This document shows positions 16,399 to 25,354 of a stretch of DNA of 64,000 nucleotides, one piece after another. This DNA is from Candidatus Edwardsbacteria bacterium RifOxyA12_full_54_48 (lineage in GTDB: Bacteria; Edwardsbacteria; AC1; EtOH8): the NCBI GenBank assembly GCA_001777915.1, contig MFFN01000001.1, positions 62,001-126,000 on the forward strand, read 5' to 3'. Position numbers and translations under genes: made by a program. The notes below the pieces were generated by a model that was not told the DNA's origin, made no database searches, and worked only from the letters and a program-made list of their open reading frames with translations. Numbering within the stretch: the first letter of the stretch is position 1; every line of letters starts with the position of its first letter.

Positions 16399-16833
16399 AT
16401 GACCATTTTCGGAGGAACCTATCATCATAATCTCGATGCCAAGGGCCGGCTCAATATCCCGGCCCAGCTTCGAAAGATGATCTCCGCCCAGGCCAACAAT
16501 CAGCTGTGGATCACCCGCGGCCTCAAGGACGGCTGCCTGTTCGTCTATCCCAATGACAACTGGCTGAGGAAGATGGAGGAGCTGAACGCCCTGCCCCGCA
16601 CCGAGGAGAACCGCAACGCCATCAGGATCTTCTCGGCCGAGAGTTTTCCGGTGGAGATAGATTCGCAGGGGAGGATCATCGTCCCCGCCCAGTTCCAGAA
16701 GCAGGCCAACCTCAGCAAGGAGGTGGTGATCGCGGGGGTGATGGACAAGATCGAACTATGGAACCCCTCGGCCTACGAAAAATTCCTGGGCGACAACAGC
16801 GACAACTACCAGGAACTGGTCAAACAGCTTTAA
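16399..16833 (+). CDS. mraZ: Transcriptional regulator MraZ
   Basis: DNA-binding regulator that opens the dcw cluster, 144 aa, the usual length. It has two SpoVT/AbrB-like modules, each with a DxxxR core: LDAKGRLNIPAQLR (about residues 14-27) and IDSQGRIIVPAQF (about 83-95). MraZ proteins form ring oligomers that bind tandem repeats and repress their own operon, and a matching four-box array lies at 16266-16300. The start is set by GGGAGG seven bases upstream. The next gene begins 30 bp downstream. Confidence 0.97.
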   Translation: MTIFGGTYHHNLDAKGRLNIPAQLRKMISAQANNQLWITRGLKDGCLFVYPNDNWLRKMEELNALPRTEENRNAIRIFSAESFPVEIDSQGRIIVPAQFQKQANLSKEVVIAGVMDKIELWNPSAYEKFLGDNSDNYQELVKQL

Positions 16834-16863
16834 ACCATTTCATCACATATAGGGAGATTTGAG

Positions 16864-17253
16864 ATGAGGATTCAGGTTTTACCGGCCGGACAGAACGCTA
16901 CTAAGCTTGAGGTCAACGGGATGATCAATCTCCAGGGTTTTTTCCAGATCGAGGAAGCTATTTTGAAGGTGATCAAGAGGAACTGCTTCAGGGTGGAGAT
17001 GGACATGTCGCAGGTAAAACACATGGATTATCGGGGGGTGGAGATCCTTTTAAAGCGGGCCGAACGTCTGCGCAGCTACGGCGGCGACCTGATCCTGAGC
17101 GGCCTGTCCCCCTACCTGGTGAACATTCTGCGGATGGCCGGGGCGGCCGAATCCTTCGAGATCCTGGACAACGATGCTGCCGCCCAGGGCGATCTTTTCA
17201 AACGGCAGGAGAATCCGGACCTGGAGAATCCCCCGTTGTCGGCCGTGGCTTGA
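16864..17253 (+). CDS. STAS domain protein inside the dcw cluster
   Basis: Single STAS domain protein of 129 aa, like anti-sigma factor antagonists (SpoIIAA/RsbV type). The core VEMDMSQVKHMDYRG (about residues 44-58) and LILSGLSPYLVNILRMAG match the fold. In phosphorylation-switched members the loop reads D-S/T-S-G; here it is Asp55-Tyr56-Arg57-Gly58, so neither serine is present. It may be constitutively active or act as a scaffold. The ribosome site is GGGAG about 8 bases before ATG. Location between mraZ and rsmH is unusual and suggests co-regulation with division. The partner is unknown. Confidence 0.82.
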   Translation: MRIQVLPAGQNATKLEVNGMINLQGFFQIEEAILKVIKRNCFRVEMDMSQVKHMDYRGVEILLKRAERLRSYGGDLILSGLSPYLVNILRMAGAAESFEILDNDAAAQGDLFKRQENPDLENPPLSAVA

Positions 17254-17269
17254 ATTGCAAAAGCCGATC

Positions 17270-18193
17270 ATGTCCCAGCCATTTTTACACCTACCGGTTC
17301 TTTTAAACCAGAGCATAGATCATCTTGATGTCCGGCCCGGGAGAAACTATTTGGACGGGACCCTGGGTGGAGGCGGACACAGCAAAAGAATATTGGAGAA
17401 AAGTTCGCCGGATGGAAAACTCATCGGGCTGGACCGCGACCCCGCGGCCCTGACGGCGGCCAGGGAAAATCTGATAATCTACGGCGACCGGGTTTTGTTC
17501 TTTGAGGGAAATTTTTCGGAGCTGGCGGAGATCATGGCCGGCATCTCCTTTGACATCCACGGGGTGCTGCTGGACCTGGGCGTCTCCTCTCCCCAGATCG
17601 ACCGGCAGGAGCGGGGTTTCTCCTTCCAGGGCGACGGTCCGCTGGACATGCGGATGGGAAAATCGCCGCTGACGGCCGAGGAGGTCATAAATGAATACCA
17701 GCCGGCGGAACTAAAAAGGATCTTTTGGGAATACGGCCAGGAAAGGTTTTCCGGCAAGATAGCCCGGGCCATCGTAAAATCCAGAGAGATATCCAGAATA
17801 ACAACCACCGGACAACTGACGGGAATCATCAAGAGCACCCGGCCGGAAATGCCGACCAAAACGCTTTCCCGCATATTTCAGGCCATAAGGATAGAGGTCA
17901 ACGACGAGCTGGGTTCATTGAAAAAAGGCCTGCAGGCGGCGATCGACATCATGGTTCCCGGGGGAAGACTGGTGGTGCTGACCTACCATTCGCTGGAGGA
18001 CGGGATGGTCAAGGATCTTTTCCGCCAGGCGGCCGATCCCTGCACCTGCCCCAAAGGATTGCCTTTCTGCGCCTGCGGCAAGAAGCCAATGATAAAAATA
18101 CTTAACCGAAAGCCGGTACTGCCGGATGACGACGAGATCGTCCAGAATCCCAGGGCCCGAAGCGCCCATCTTAGAACAGCGGAAAAATTATGA
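17270..18193 (+). CDS. rsmH: 16S rRNA (cytosine(1402)-N(4))-methyltransferase RsmH
   Basis: SAM-dependent methyltransferase (MraW) that methylates N4 of C1402 in the ribosomal P site. From ATG 17270 it has 307 aa, typical of the family. Visible motifs are the SAM-binding DGTLGGGGHS (near residue 29), LLDLGVSSPQID, the substrate region RGFSFQGDGPLDMRM, FQAIRIEVNDEL and TYHSLEDGMVK. An in-frame upstream extension to 17174 would overlap the STAS gene and gives sequence foreign to the family, so it was not used. The ribosome site is weak, and coupling from upstream translation is plausible. The end overlaps ftsL as ATGA. Confidence 0.96.
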   Translation: MSQPFLHLPVLLNQSIDHLDVRPGRNYLDGTLGGGGHSKRILEKSSPDGKLIGLDRDPAALTAARENLIIYGDRVLFFEGNFSELAEIMAGISFDIHGVLLDLGVSSPQIDRQERGFSFQGDGPLDMRMGKSPLTAEEVINEYQPAELKRIFWEYGQERFSGKIARAIVKSREISRITTTGQLTGIIKSTRPEMPTKTLSRIFQAIRIEVNDELGSLKKGLQAAIDIMVPGGRLVVLTYHSLEDGMVKDLFRQAADPCTCPKGLPFCACGKKPMIKILNRKPVLPDDDEIVQNPRARSAHLRTAEKL

Positions 18194-18582
18194 GCAAATA
18201 CTTACATAGAGGCGAATACCAGCCGGGCCGGAACAAGACCGGCTGGCTGATCGCGGCCATCTCCCTGGCCTTCTTTGCCGTGTTGTTCTGCTATGTCTGG
18301 CAGAAGATATATCTGGCCCGGCAGGTGGCGGCCATAGAATACTATCAGGAGGCCAACCGCAGAATCTCCGACCGGGTGAAGATGCTGACGGTGGAAAAAC
18401 AGCAGTTATCATTCCGGGGCAGGATAGAGCAGGTGGCGATGGGCGGTCTGGGGCTGGCCTATCCCGAGAAGGAACAGATCGTGGCCATCATCCAGCCGCC
18501 CAGGGGACGGGACGAAGCCGGTTGGTCCTCCAACCTGGCCGGGATCTTCAATCCGGCATCAACCGCGTGGGGGCAGCAATGA
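18190..18582 (+). CDS. ftsL: FtsL-like divisome protein
   Basis: Small bitopic inner-membrane protein of 130 aa in the position normally held by ftsL. It has a short basic cytoplasmic tail (KYLHRGEYQPGRNKTG), one transmembrane helix (about residues 19-38, ending FFAVLFCYVW), then a helical, coiled-coil-like stretch (about 40-75) and a segment LGLAYPEKEQIVAI, typical of FtsL/DivIC proteins, which bridge FtsQ and FtsW/FtsI. Sequence conservation in this family is low, so identity rests on position and topology. Start and stop overlap both neighbours as ATGA. Confidence 0.8.
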   Translation: MSKYLHRGEYQPGRNKTGWLIAAISLAFFAVLFCYVWQKIYLARQVAAIEYYQEANRRISDRVKMLTVEKQQLSFRGRIEQVAMGGLGLAYPEKEQIVAIIQPPRGRDEAGWSSNLAGIFNPASTAWGQQ

Positions 18583-20084
18583 GCCGGGGCCGGCTTACCA
18601 TATTGGCGTTAGCCGGCCTGGTGATATGGTCCGTTATGTTTGGCCGTTTGGTCTGGCTGCAGGCAGTCAGGGGCGGCCATTATAAATATCTGGCCCAAAA
18701 ACAGCACCAGCAGAGGATAGGGATCCTGCCGGAACGGGGGAGGATATATGATCGCTGCGGCCGGCCATTGGCACTGTCCTTTGATGGCCGGCGCTCCTAT
18801 CCCTACGGTTCGATGGGGGCCCAGCTGCTGGGGTTCATCGGAGACGACGGCCGGGGCCTGGAGGGAATGGAGCTGCTGTACGACGATCTGCTGAGGGGGC
18901 AGAGCGGCTGGGCCATCAGGCAGCGAGACGCCACCGGCCGGACCCACGCCACCTTGGAATATGCCTCGTCCCCGGCCAAAGCCGGCCACAGCGTTTTTCT
19001 GACCATCGATGCCGAATATCAGGCCATAGCCGACCAGGAGCTGGACCGGGGGGCCAAATCAGCCCGGGCCGCCTCTGGCGCAGTGGTGATCTCCGACCCC
19101 GGCACCGGCGAGATACTGGCCATTGCCAGTTACCCCCCGTTCGACCCCAACCGCTTCAACAGCTATGGCCGGGAAACATATATCAACCGGGCGGTGCTGG
19201 AGCAGTTCGAGCCCGGCTCCACTTTCAAGATCATCACCATGGCGGCCGCAGTCGAGGAAGGGGTGACCGGACCGGAGGATATCATCGACGGTGAAAAGGG
19301 CCTCTTCAGCATCGGCGGATACAAGATCGGCGAGGCCGAGAAGCACAAATACGGCCCGATAACCGCCTCGGAGGCCATCGCCCATTCCAGCAATATCTGC
19401 CTGGTCAAGGTCGGCCAGGAATTGGGCAACGAGAAGCTCTACCAGTACGCCCGTTCCTTCGGCTTCGGATGCAAGACCGGAATTGAGTTCCCCGGAGAGA
19501 CCGAGGGGGTGATGGAGAGGCCGGATAAATGGTCGGTGATCCAGGGCGCCAACATCAGCTTCGGCCAGGGGCTGTCGGTCAATGCCATTCAGCTGACGGC
19601 AGCCTATGCCGCCATCGCCAACGGGGGATTCCTGGTGAAACCGCGGCTGCTTAAGGGGTACGGGGAAAGCAGTGAGGCGGTGCCGGGATCCCAGCCGGCC
19701 GATACCCTCCGCCGGGTGATATCCCGGGAGACCTCCAGAAAACTGGTGGCCATGCTGGAACAGTGCGTGGATAATGGCACCGGGCAGCCGGCGGCCATCA
19801 ACGGCTGGAAGATCGCCGGCAAGACCGGCACCGCCCAGAAGAAGGCCCAGGGTCGCAAGGGTTATGACCGGGACAAATATATCGCCTCTTTCATCGGCTT
19901 TATTCCGGCGGAGTCACCCCGGCTGGTGGTGACGGTGATAATCAACGAGCCGCACGGCAGGGTATATGGCGGCCAGGTGGCGGCGCCCGTCTGCCGCAGC
20001 ATAATGAAGCGGATCATCAGCCTGCCCGGAGGTTTCGCCCAGGACCTGATGGCCAACAATGCGGGGATAAATACGAAATTGTGA
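18579..20084 (+). CDS. ftsI: Class B penicillin-binding protein, division transpeptidase FtsI/PBP3
   Basis: D,D-transpeptidase that crosslinks septal peptidoglycan with FtsW. From ATG 18579 (overlapping the ftsL stop) it has 501 aa. An N-terminal transmembrane anchor (about residues 6-25) is followed by the pedestal domain and the transpeptidase domain with all three active-site motifs: SxxK in PGSTFKI, SxN in HSSNICL, and KTG in GKTGTAQK. No PASTA repeats are present after the catalytic domain. An upstream in-frame start at 18522 would sit inside ftsL and lacks the usual MxRGR N-terminus. The next gene starts at its stop codon. Confidence 0.95.
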   Translation: MSRGRLTILALAGLVIWSVMFGRLVWLQAVRGGHYKYLAQKQHQQRIGILPERGRIYDRCGRPLALSFDGRRSYPYGSMGAQLLGFIGDDGRGLEGMELLYDDLLRGQSGWAIRQRDATGRTHATLEYASSPAKAGHSVFLTIDAEYQAIADQELDRGAKSARAASGAVVISDPGTGEILAIASYPPFDPNRFNSYGRETYINRAVLEQFEPGSTFKIITMAAAVEEGVTGPEDIIDGEKGLFSIGGYKIGEAEKHKYGPITASEAIAHSSNICLVKVGQELGNEKLYQYARSFGFGCKTGIEFPGETEGVMERPDKWSVIQGANISFGQGLSVNAIQLTAAYAAIANGGFLVKPRLLKGYGESSEAVPGSQPADTLRRVISRETSRKLVAMLEQCVDNGTGQPAAINGWKIAGKTGTAQKKAQGRKGYDRDKYIASFIGFIPAESPRLVVTVIINEPHGRVYGGQVAAPVCRSIMKRIISLPGGFAQDLMANNAGINTKL

Positions 20085-21547
20085 TGAAGACAGCCGAGCT
20101 AATAAAATCCTGCCCCGATCAGATCATCTCCCGGTCAACCCTGCCGGAGGATATGGAGATCAGCGGGATGCATTATGATTCCCGGAAGATAGCCAAGGGA
20201 AATCTGTTCTTCGCCATCTCCGGCTATCAATCCGACGGCAACCAGTTCGTGGGGCAGGCCCTGGCCAACGGGGCCGGCCTGGTCGTCAGCGAGAACAATA
20301 AAATAGCGGACGATATTCCCTGGATCAAAGTGGCCAATTGCCGCCGGGCCATGGCCCTGATGTCGGCCGCTTATCTGGGCCGGCCGGCGGACCGGCTGGA
20401 CATGATCGCGGTGACCGGCACCGCCGGGAAGACCACCACCACCTATCTGTTGCGCTCCATCATGAAAGAGGCCGGCCGGAAGACCGGCCTTCTGGGCACC
20501 ATCAACTACTGGATACTGGACCAAAAATTCTCGGCCCCCAACACCACCCCGGAATCGCTGGACCTCCAGGATCTGCTGTCCCGGATGGTCAGCGCCGGGG
20601 CCGATACCGCCATCATGGAGGCCTCGTCGCACGGCATCGAACTGGACCGGGTGGCCGGCATAAATTTCTCCACCGCGGTGTTCACCAATTTCTCCCAGGA
20701 CCACCTGGATTTTCACCGGGACATGGAAAGCTACCTGAGATCCAAACTAAAGCTTTTCCAGAACCTGTGGGAAGGGGCCACGGCGGTGATCAACCGGGAC
20801 GATCCGGCGGCCGGCCGGGTGCGGGAAGCGGTCAGAACCAAAACCCTGACCTTCGGAATAGACAGCCAGTCTGATGTCATGGCTGATAAAATTACCAACA
20901 CTCCCCAGGGCTCAAAGTTTAGATTAAAAGCCGGCGATCGGTCGGTAGAAGTAAACCTGGCTATAGCCGGCCGGCATAATATCTACAACGCCCTGGCGGC
21001 TTCGGCCGCCGCCCTGAGCCGGGGCCTAGCCCTGGGGGACATCCAAGCCGGACTGGAAAAGGTCGATAGCGTGGCCGGGAGATTCGAGCCGGTGAACCTG
21101 GGCCAGGATTTTTCAGTGATAGTGGATTATGCCCATACTCCCCAGGAATTGGAACACCTCCTGAATGCAGCCCGGGAGCTTAATCCCCGAAGGATCATAA
21201 CCGTTTTCGGCTGCGGAGGCGACCGCGATCGCAGCAAGCGCCTCCTGATGGGCAGGGCGGTGGCCAGGAATTCCGACATCGTGGTGCTTACCTCGGACAA
21301 CCCGCGAACCGAGGACCCGGGCCAGATCATCAACGATATCCTGCCCGGCCTGTCCGGCCGGGAATATATCCTGTTCCCCGACCGCAAGGAGGCCATATGC
21401 AAATCCATCGAACTGGCCCGAAAAGGCGACATGGTGATCATCGCCGGCAAGGGCCACGAGGATTACCAGATACTGGGCACCGCCAAGATCCATTTTGACG
21501 ACCGGGAGATAGCCGGGGAAGCCCTGAAACAAAGGCTGGGTGTCTAA
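20084..21547 (+). CDS. murE: UDP-MurNAc-tripeptide synthetase MurE, meso-DAP type
   Basis: Cytoplasmic ATP-dependent ligase that adds the third peptide residue to UDP-MurNAc-L-Ala-D-Glu. The DNPR motif (VVLTSDNPRTEDP) is the known marker for meso-diaminopimelate specificity, fitting a Gram-negative wall. The P-loop reads GTAGKTTTT, with Ala where most Mur ligases have Asn; the other three ligases here keep GTNGK or GTHGK. ATG 20084 overlaps the ftsI stop as TGATG. A GTG one codon earlier (20081) is also possible. Length about 487 aa is normal. Confidence 0.96.
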   Translation: MKTAELIKSCPDQIISRSTLPEDMEISGMHYDSRKIAKGNLFFAISGYQSDGNQFVGQALANGAGLVVSENNKIADDIPWIKVANCRRAMALMSAAYLGRPADRLDMIAVTGTAGKTTTTYLLRSIMKEAGRKTGLLGTINYWILDQKFSAPNTTPESLDLQDLLSRMVSAGADTAIMEASSHGIELDRVAGINFSTAVFTNFSQDHLDFHRDMESYLRSKLKLFQNLWEGATAVINRDDPAAGRVREAVRTKTLTFGIDSQSDVMADKITNTPQGSKFRLKAGDRSVEVNLAIAGRHNIYNALAASAAALSRGLALGDIQAGLEKVDSVAGRFEPVNLGQDFSVIVDYAHTPQELEHLLNAARELNPRRIITVFGCGGDRDRSKRLLMGRAVARNSDIVVLTSDNPRTEDPGQIINDILPGLSGREYILFPDRKEAICKSIELARKGDMVIIAGKGHEDYQILGTAKIHFDDREIAGEALKQRLGV

Positions 21548-22899
21548 TGGAGGGCATGCACCTGTCGGAGATAGCCCGAGCGGTGGGCGGGAACCTTTCC
21601 GGCCCGGATGGCCTGGCCCAGGGGGTCAGCATCGACTCCCGCACCATTAAACCGGGGGAGCTGTTCGTAGCCATAAAAGGACCCAATTTCGACGGACAGG
21701 GATTTGCCGCCCAGGCGGTCAGAAGCGGGGCCTCCGGGGTCATGGCCTCCGGGAACATAGACTGGAAAGGCGAAAAAGAGTCCGGGCTGATAAAGGTGTC
21801 CGACACCCTTCGGGCGCTGAAGGAGTTGGCGTATTTTTATCGGAAAAAATATCATCCCAAAATGATAGGCATCACCGGCACCAATGGCAAGACCTCGGTC
21901 AAGGAGATGACGGCGGCCATACTTTCCGCCAGATACCAGGTCCTCAAGAATCAGGGGAACCTGAACAACCAGTATGGCATCCCGCTGTCGCTGTTCAAGC
22001 TCACCGGAGAACACCAGATCGGGGTGATGGAGCTGGGGATGAGCGCCCTGGGCGAGATAGCCGACCTGTGCCGCCTGGTGGAGCCGGAGGTCGGGATAAT
22101 AACCAACGTGGGCGAGGGCCATACCCTGTACCTGAAAGACCTGCCAACGGTGGGCCGGGCCAAGGGCGAATTATTGGAGGCCCTTCCCAAAGGAGGGCTG
22201 GCGGTGGTCAACGGCGATGATGCCAACCTGATGTCCCAGACCGCCAGAACCCGGGCCAAAATAATAAAATTCGGGCTGGGAGATGATTGCCATTACAGGG
22301 CCGAACAGATAACCTGCCGCCCGGAGGGGACCTGCTTCATAGTGAACGGACAACAGGTCATCATCAGGCAGCCGGGACTGCACAATGTTTATAATTGCCT
22401 GGCGGCCCTGGCTGCCGGGGAGGCCCTGGGGGTGGATGTCAAAAGCGCCGCCGAAAGGCTGGCCGGGCAGGAACCAACCCCCATGCGATTGGAGATAATA
22501 CCGGCCGGCAGATTCACCATTATCAACGATGCCTATAATGCCAATCCGCCTTCGATGAGGGCGGCTCTCAAGGTGCTGGGTTCAATGGATGCCTCCCGCC
22601 GGAAGGTGGCCATCCTGGGTGAGATGCTGGAGTTGGGTGAGATCGAAAAACCCAGGCACCACGATATCGGGGTTTTGGCGGCAGAGAATTCCGACCTGGT
22701 GGTGGCGGTGGGGCCGCTGGGGGAACACATTCATCTGGGGGCCTCCGGCCTGAAGAATAACAGCCGCCATTATCAGGATAACGCCGCTTTGATAGCCGAG
22801 CTGGGAACCATCTTGAAAAAGGGCGATGTGATCCTGGTAAAGGCCTCCCGTAGCCGTCATTTCGAGGAGATCGTCAACGCCATAAAAGGATTATCGTAG
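21547..22899 (+). CDS. murF: UDP-MurNAc-tripeptide:D-Ala-D-Ala ligase MurF
   Basis: Adds D-Ala-D-Ala to the UDP-MurNAc-tripeptide in the cytoplasm. 450 aa with the N-terminal MurE/F-type domain (IDSRTIKPGELFVAIKG), the ATP-binding P-loop ITGTNGKTSVKEM (about residue 111), the central motif MELGMSALGEIADLC and the C-terminal NDAYNANPPSMRAAL, a hallmark of MurF. The first A of ATG is the last base of the murE stop. No ddl gene, which would supply D-Ala-D-Ala, is present in the window. Confidence 0.96.
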   Translation: MEGMHLSEIARAVGGNLSGPDGLAQGVSIDSRTIKPGELFVAIKGPNFDGQGFAAQAVRSGASGVMASGNIDWKGEKESGLIKVSDTLRALKELAYFYRKKYHPKMIGITGTNGKTSVKEMTAAILSARYQVLKNQGNLNNQYGIPLSLFKLTGEHQIGVMELGMSALGEIADLCRLVEPEVGIITNVGEGHTLYLKDLPTVGRAKGELLEALPKGGLAVVNGDDANLMSQTARTRAKIIKFGLGDDCHYRAEQITCRPEGTCFIVNGQQVIIRQPGLHNVYNCLAALAAGEALGVDVKSAAERLAGQEPTPMRLEIIPAGRFTIINDAYNANPPSMRAALKVLGSMDASRRKVAILGEMLELGEIEKPRHHDIGVLAAENSDLVVAVGPLGEHIHLGASGLKNNSRHYQDNAALIAELGTILKKGDVILVKASRSRHFEEIVNAIKGLS

Positions 22900-23988
22900 A
22901 TGCTGTATCTGCTGTTATACCCATTGGCCGATAAGATCCACTTCTTCAATTTGTTCCGCTACATCACTTTTCGCTCGGCCTATGCCTTGGTGACGGCACT
23001 GCTGATATCCTTTCTGATCGGACCCTACATGATCCGATGGCTAAAAAAACTCGGCATCGGCGACACCGGCCGGGAGGATGCCCCGGACCATCATAGAAAA
23101 AAGGCCGGCACCCCCACCATGGGCGGGCTGATAATCCTGGCGGCCATAATGATCCCGGTGCTGCTGTGGGCCGACCTGAGCAACCGTTATATCCAGATAG
23201 CCTCGCTGGCCACCCTGTGCCTGGGGGCCATCGGTTTCAGCGACGATTATCTGAAGGTTATCAAGAAACAGCCCAAGGGCCTGGTGGGCAGGAAAAAGCT
23301 GGCGGGACAGATCATCCTGTCGCTGGTGATAGGGGCCATCCTGGTCATCTATCCTCTGAACCCGGAGTTCGCCACCAAGACCAATTTTCTGTTCTTTAAA
23401 AACATCTTCGTCGATCTGGCCTGGTGGTTGTTCATTCCCTTTGTGGTGGTGGTCATCGTGGGGACCTCCAATGCCGTCAACCTGACCGACGGGCTGGACG
23501 GCCTGGCCATCGGAGTGGTGCTGTTCGCCGCTGCGGCCTATGCCGTGATGTGTTATTTTGCCGGGAATTACAAGCTGGCCAGTTACCTCAACATCATCTT
23601 CATGAAGGGATCGGGAGAGCTGACCGTATTCTGCGCCTCCATGGTCGGGGCGGCGCTGGGCTTTTTGTGGTACAATGCCCACCCGGCCGAGATCATGATG
23701 GGCGATACCGGCTCACTGGCCCTGGGCGGGGCCATAGGTACCACCGCCGTGCTGATAAAACAGGAGATACTGCTGTTGATCGTGGGCGGGGTATTCGTGA
23801 TGGAGGCCCTGTCGGTGATCCTGCAGGTAGCTTCCTTTAAGCTGACCGGCAAGCGGATCTTCAAAATGGCCCCCATTCATCATCATTTTACCCTGCAGGG
23901 CTGGAGCGAGGAAAAGATAGTCACCCGATTCTGGATAATAGCCCTGATCTGCGCCCTGGTGGCCCTGAGCACCCTGAAGATAAGATAG
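22900..23988 (+). CDS. mraY: Phospho-MurNAc-pentapeptide transferase MraY
   Basis: Integral membrane enzyme that transfers phospho-MurNAc-pentapeptide to undecaprenyl phosphate, making lipid I. 362 aa with about ten hydrophobic helices. Family motifs: DHHRKKAGTPTMGGL (about residues 62-76), FSDDYLKV with the catalytic aspartate pair, NAVNLTDGLDGLAIG and the HHHFTLQGW loop near the end. ATG follows the murF stop with no gap, so translation is almost certainly coupled. Confidence 0.97.
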   Translation: MLYLLLYPLADKIHFFNLFRYITFRSAYALVTALLISFLIGPYMIRWLKKLGIGDTGREDAPDHHRKKAGTPTMGGLIILAAIMIPVLLWADLSNRYIQIASLATLCLGAIGFSDDYLKVIKKQPKGLVGRKKLAGQIILSLVIGAILVIYPLNPEFATKTNFLFFKNIFVDLAWWLFIPFVVVVIVGTSNAVNLTDGLDGLAIGVVLFAAAAYAVMCYFAGNYKLASYLNIIFMKGSGELTVFCASMVGAALGFLWYNAHPAEIMMGDTGSLALGGAIGTTAVLIKQEILLLIVGGVFVMEALSVILQVASFKLTGKRIFKMAPIHHHFTLQGWSEEKIVTRFWIIALICALVALSTLKIR

Positions 23989-23989
23989 A

Positions 23990-25354
23990 ATGAAGCTCGA
24001 TCTGGCAAATAAAAAAGTTTCGGTGGTCGGCCTGGCCCGCAGCGGGATGGCGGCGGTAGGGCTTTTGAAAAAATCCGGGGCGGATGTCTTTGCCTCCGAT
24101 TTCAAAAGCATTGCCCCCGAAGAGCTGAAAGAGCTGGACGGTATGGGCGTGGCCCATGAAACAGGAGGGCACACCGAAAAACTGCTCGACAGTCAGATGA
24201 TAGTGATCAGCCCCGGGGTCCGGGCCGATATTCCAATTTTACAGAGGGCCGCCAGGATGGGCATCGAAGTGATAGGTGAAATCGAGCTGGCTTATCGGGC
24301 CATCGAATCCCGGATCATCGCAGTCACCGGCACCAATGGCAAATCCACCACCGTCTCCATGATCGGCAGTATCCTGAAAAATGCTGGAAAGGATGTGCAT
24401 ATCGGCGGAAACCTGGCCCCGGGAAGGCCCCTGTGCCAGCTGGCCGGCGAAACCAGGCCCGACAGCATCATAGTAGCAGAGGTCAGTACTTTTCAGATAG
24501 AGACCATAAAGACCTTCAAGCCTTACATCGGGGTGGTGACCAATATCTCCCCGGACCACCTGGACCGGCACCCCGATTTCGAAAGCTATGCCCGGCTCAA
24601 AGGGGAGCTGTTGAAAAACCAGGATGAAACCGATCATTCTGTTCTAAATCTGGATGATCTCAATGTTCAGAAATATTGCAGCGGGTACCGGGGAAGCAGG
24701 CTGGGCTTTAGCCTGATAGACCCCGTGGAGAAAGGCTCCTGGTGGGACGGCCGAAGCCTCTATTTGGCACAGGATAAAAAAAGCCGCAAAATTTTGGATA
24801 CAGCGGAACTTAAAATCCCGGGAAAACATAACATCTCCAATGCCCTGGCGGCGATAGCCGCGGCCTCGGTCCTGGACGTTCCTTCGTCCAGCCTGGCGTC
24901 AGGGTTGGCCTCCTTCCGGGGAGTGCCGCATCGCCTGGAGGAAGTGGCTACGGTAAAAGGTATTCGTTATATAAACAACTCCATGTGCACCAATAATGAT
25001 GCCGGGATAAGCTCTTTGCGGGCCTTTGATGTTCCCTTGGTGGTGATAGCCGGCGGCAAGGAGAAAGGGACCGACCTTTCCGGGTTTGTGGCCGAGATCT
25101 CTCAGCGGGCCCGGGCGGCGGTGCTGATAGGCGAGGCCCGGGAGAGGCTGAAAGCCGAGCTGGATTCTTTGGGCTTTAGCCGGGTTGTTTTGGCCGGCAA
25201 CATGTCCGATGCCGTCAAGCTGGCATCCCAACAGGCTAACGCCGGCGATGCGGTGATACTGGCGCCGGGCTGCGCCAGCTTCGATATGTTCCGGGATTTT
25301 GAGGACCGGGGGGAGCAGTTCAAACAGGCGGTTCATAATTTAGGGGGCGGATGA
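23990..25354 (+). CDS. murD: UDP-MurNAc-L-Ala:D-Glu ligase MurD
   Basis: Adds D-glutamate to UDP-MurNAc-L-alanine in the cytoplasm. 454 aa. N-terminal Rossmann-like domain begins with KVSVVGLARSGMAA; ATP-binding P-loop is VTGTNGKSTTVSM (about residue 110); ISPDHLDRH and the C-terminal NNSMCTNNDAGISSLR fit MurD. ATG is one base after the mraY stop, and the stop overlaps ftsW as ATGA. Confidence 0.96.
   Translation: MKLDLANKKVSVVGLARSGMAAVGLLKKSGADVFASDFKSIAPEELKELDGMGVAHETGGHTEKLLDSQMIVISPGVRADIPILQRAARMGIEVIGEIELAYRAIESRIIAVTGTNGKSTTVSMIGSILKNAGKDVHIGGNLAPGRPLCQLAGETRPDSIIVAEVSTFQIETIKTFKPYIGVVTNISPDHLDRHPDFESYARLKGELLKNQDETDHSVLNLDDLNVQKYCSGYRGSRLGFSLIDPVEKGSWWDGRSLYLAQDKKSRKILDTAELKIPGKHNISNALAAIAAASVLDVPSSSLASGLASFRGVPHRLEEVATVKGIRYINNSMCTNNDAGISSLRAFDVPLVVIAGGKEKGTDLSGFVAEISQRARAAVLIGEARERLKAELDSLGFSRVVLAGNMSDAVKLASQQANAGDAVILAPGCASFDMFRDFEDRGEQFKQAVHNLGGG

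Noticed and set aside
17174-17269. Upstream extension of rsmH into the STAS gene
   Set aside because: The extra 32 residues are Arg-rich and foreign to the family; ATG 17270 gives the normal start and length.
18522-18578. Upstream extension of ftsI into ftsL
   Set aside because: The start at 18579 gives the usual short basic tail before the transmembrane anchor and an ATGA overlap typical of this cluster.
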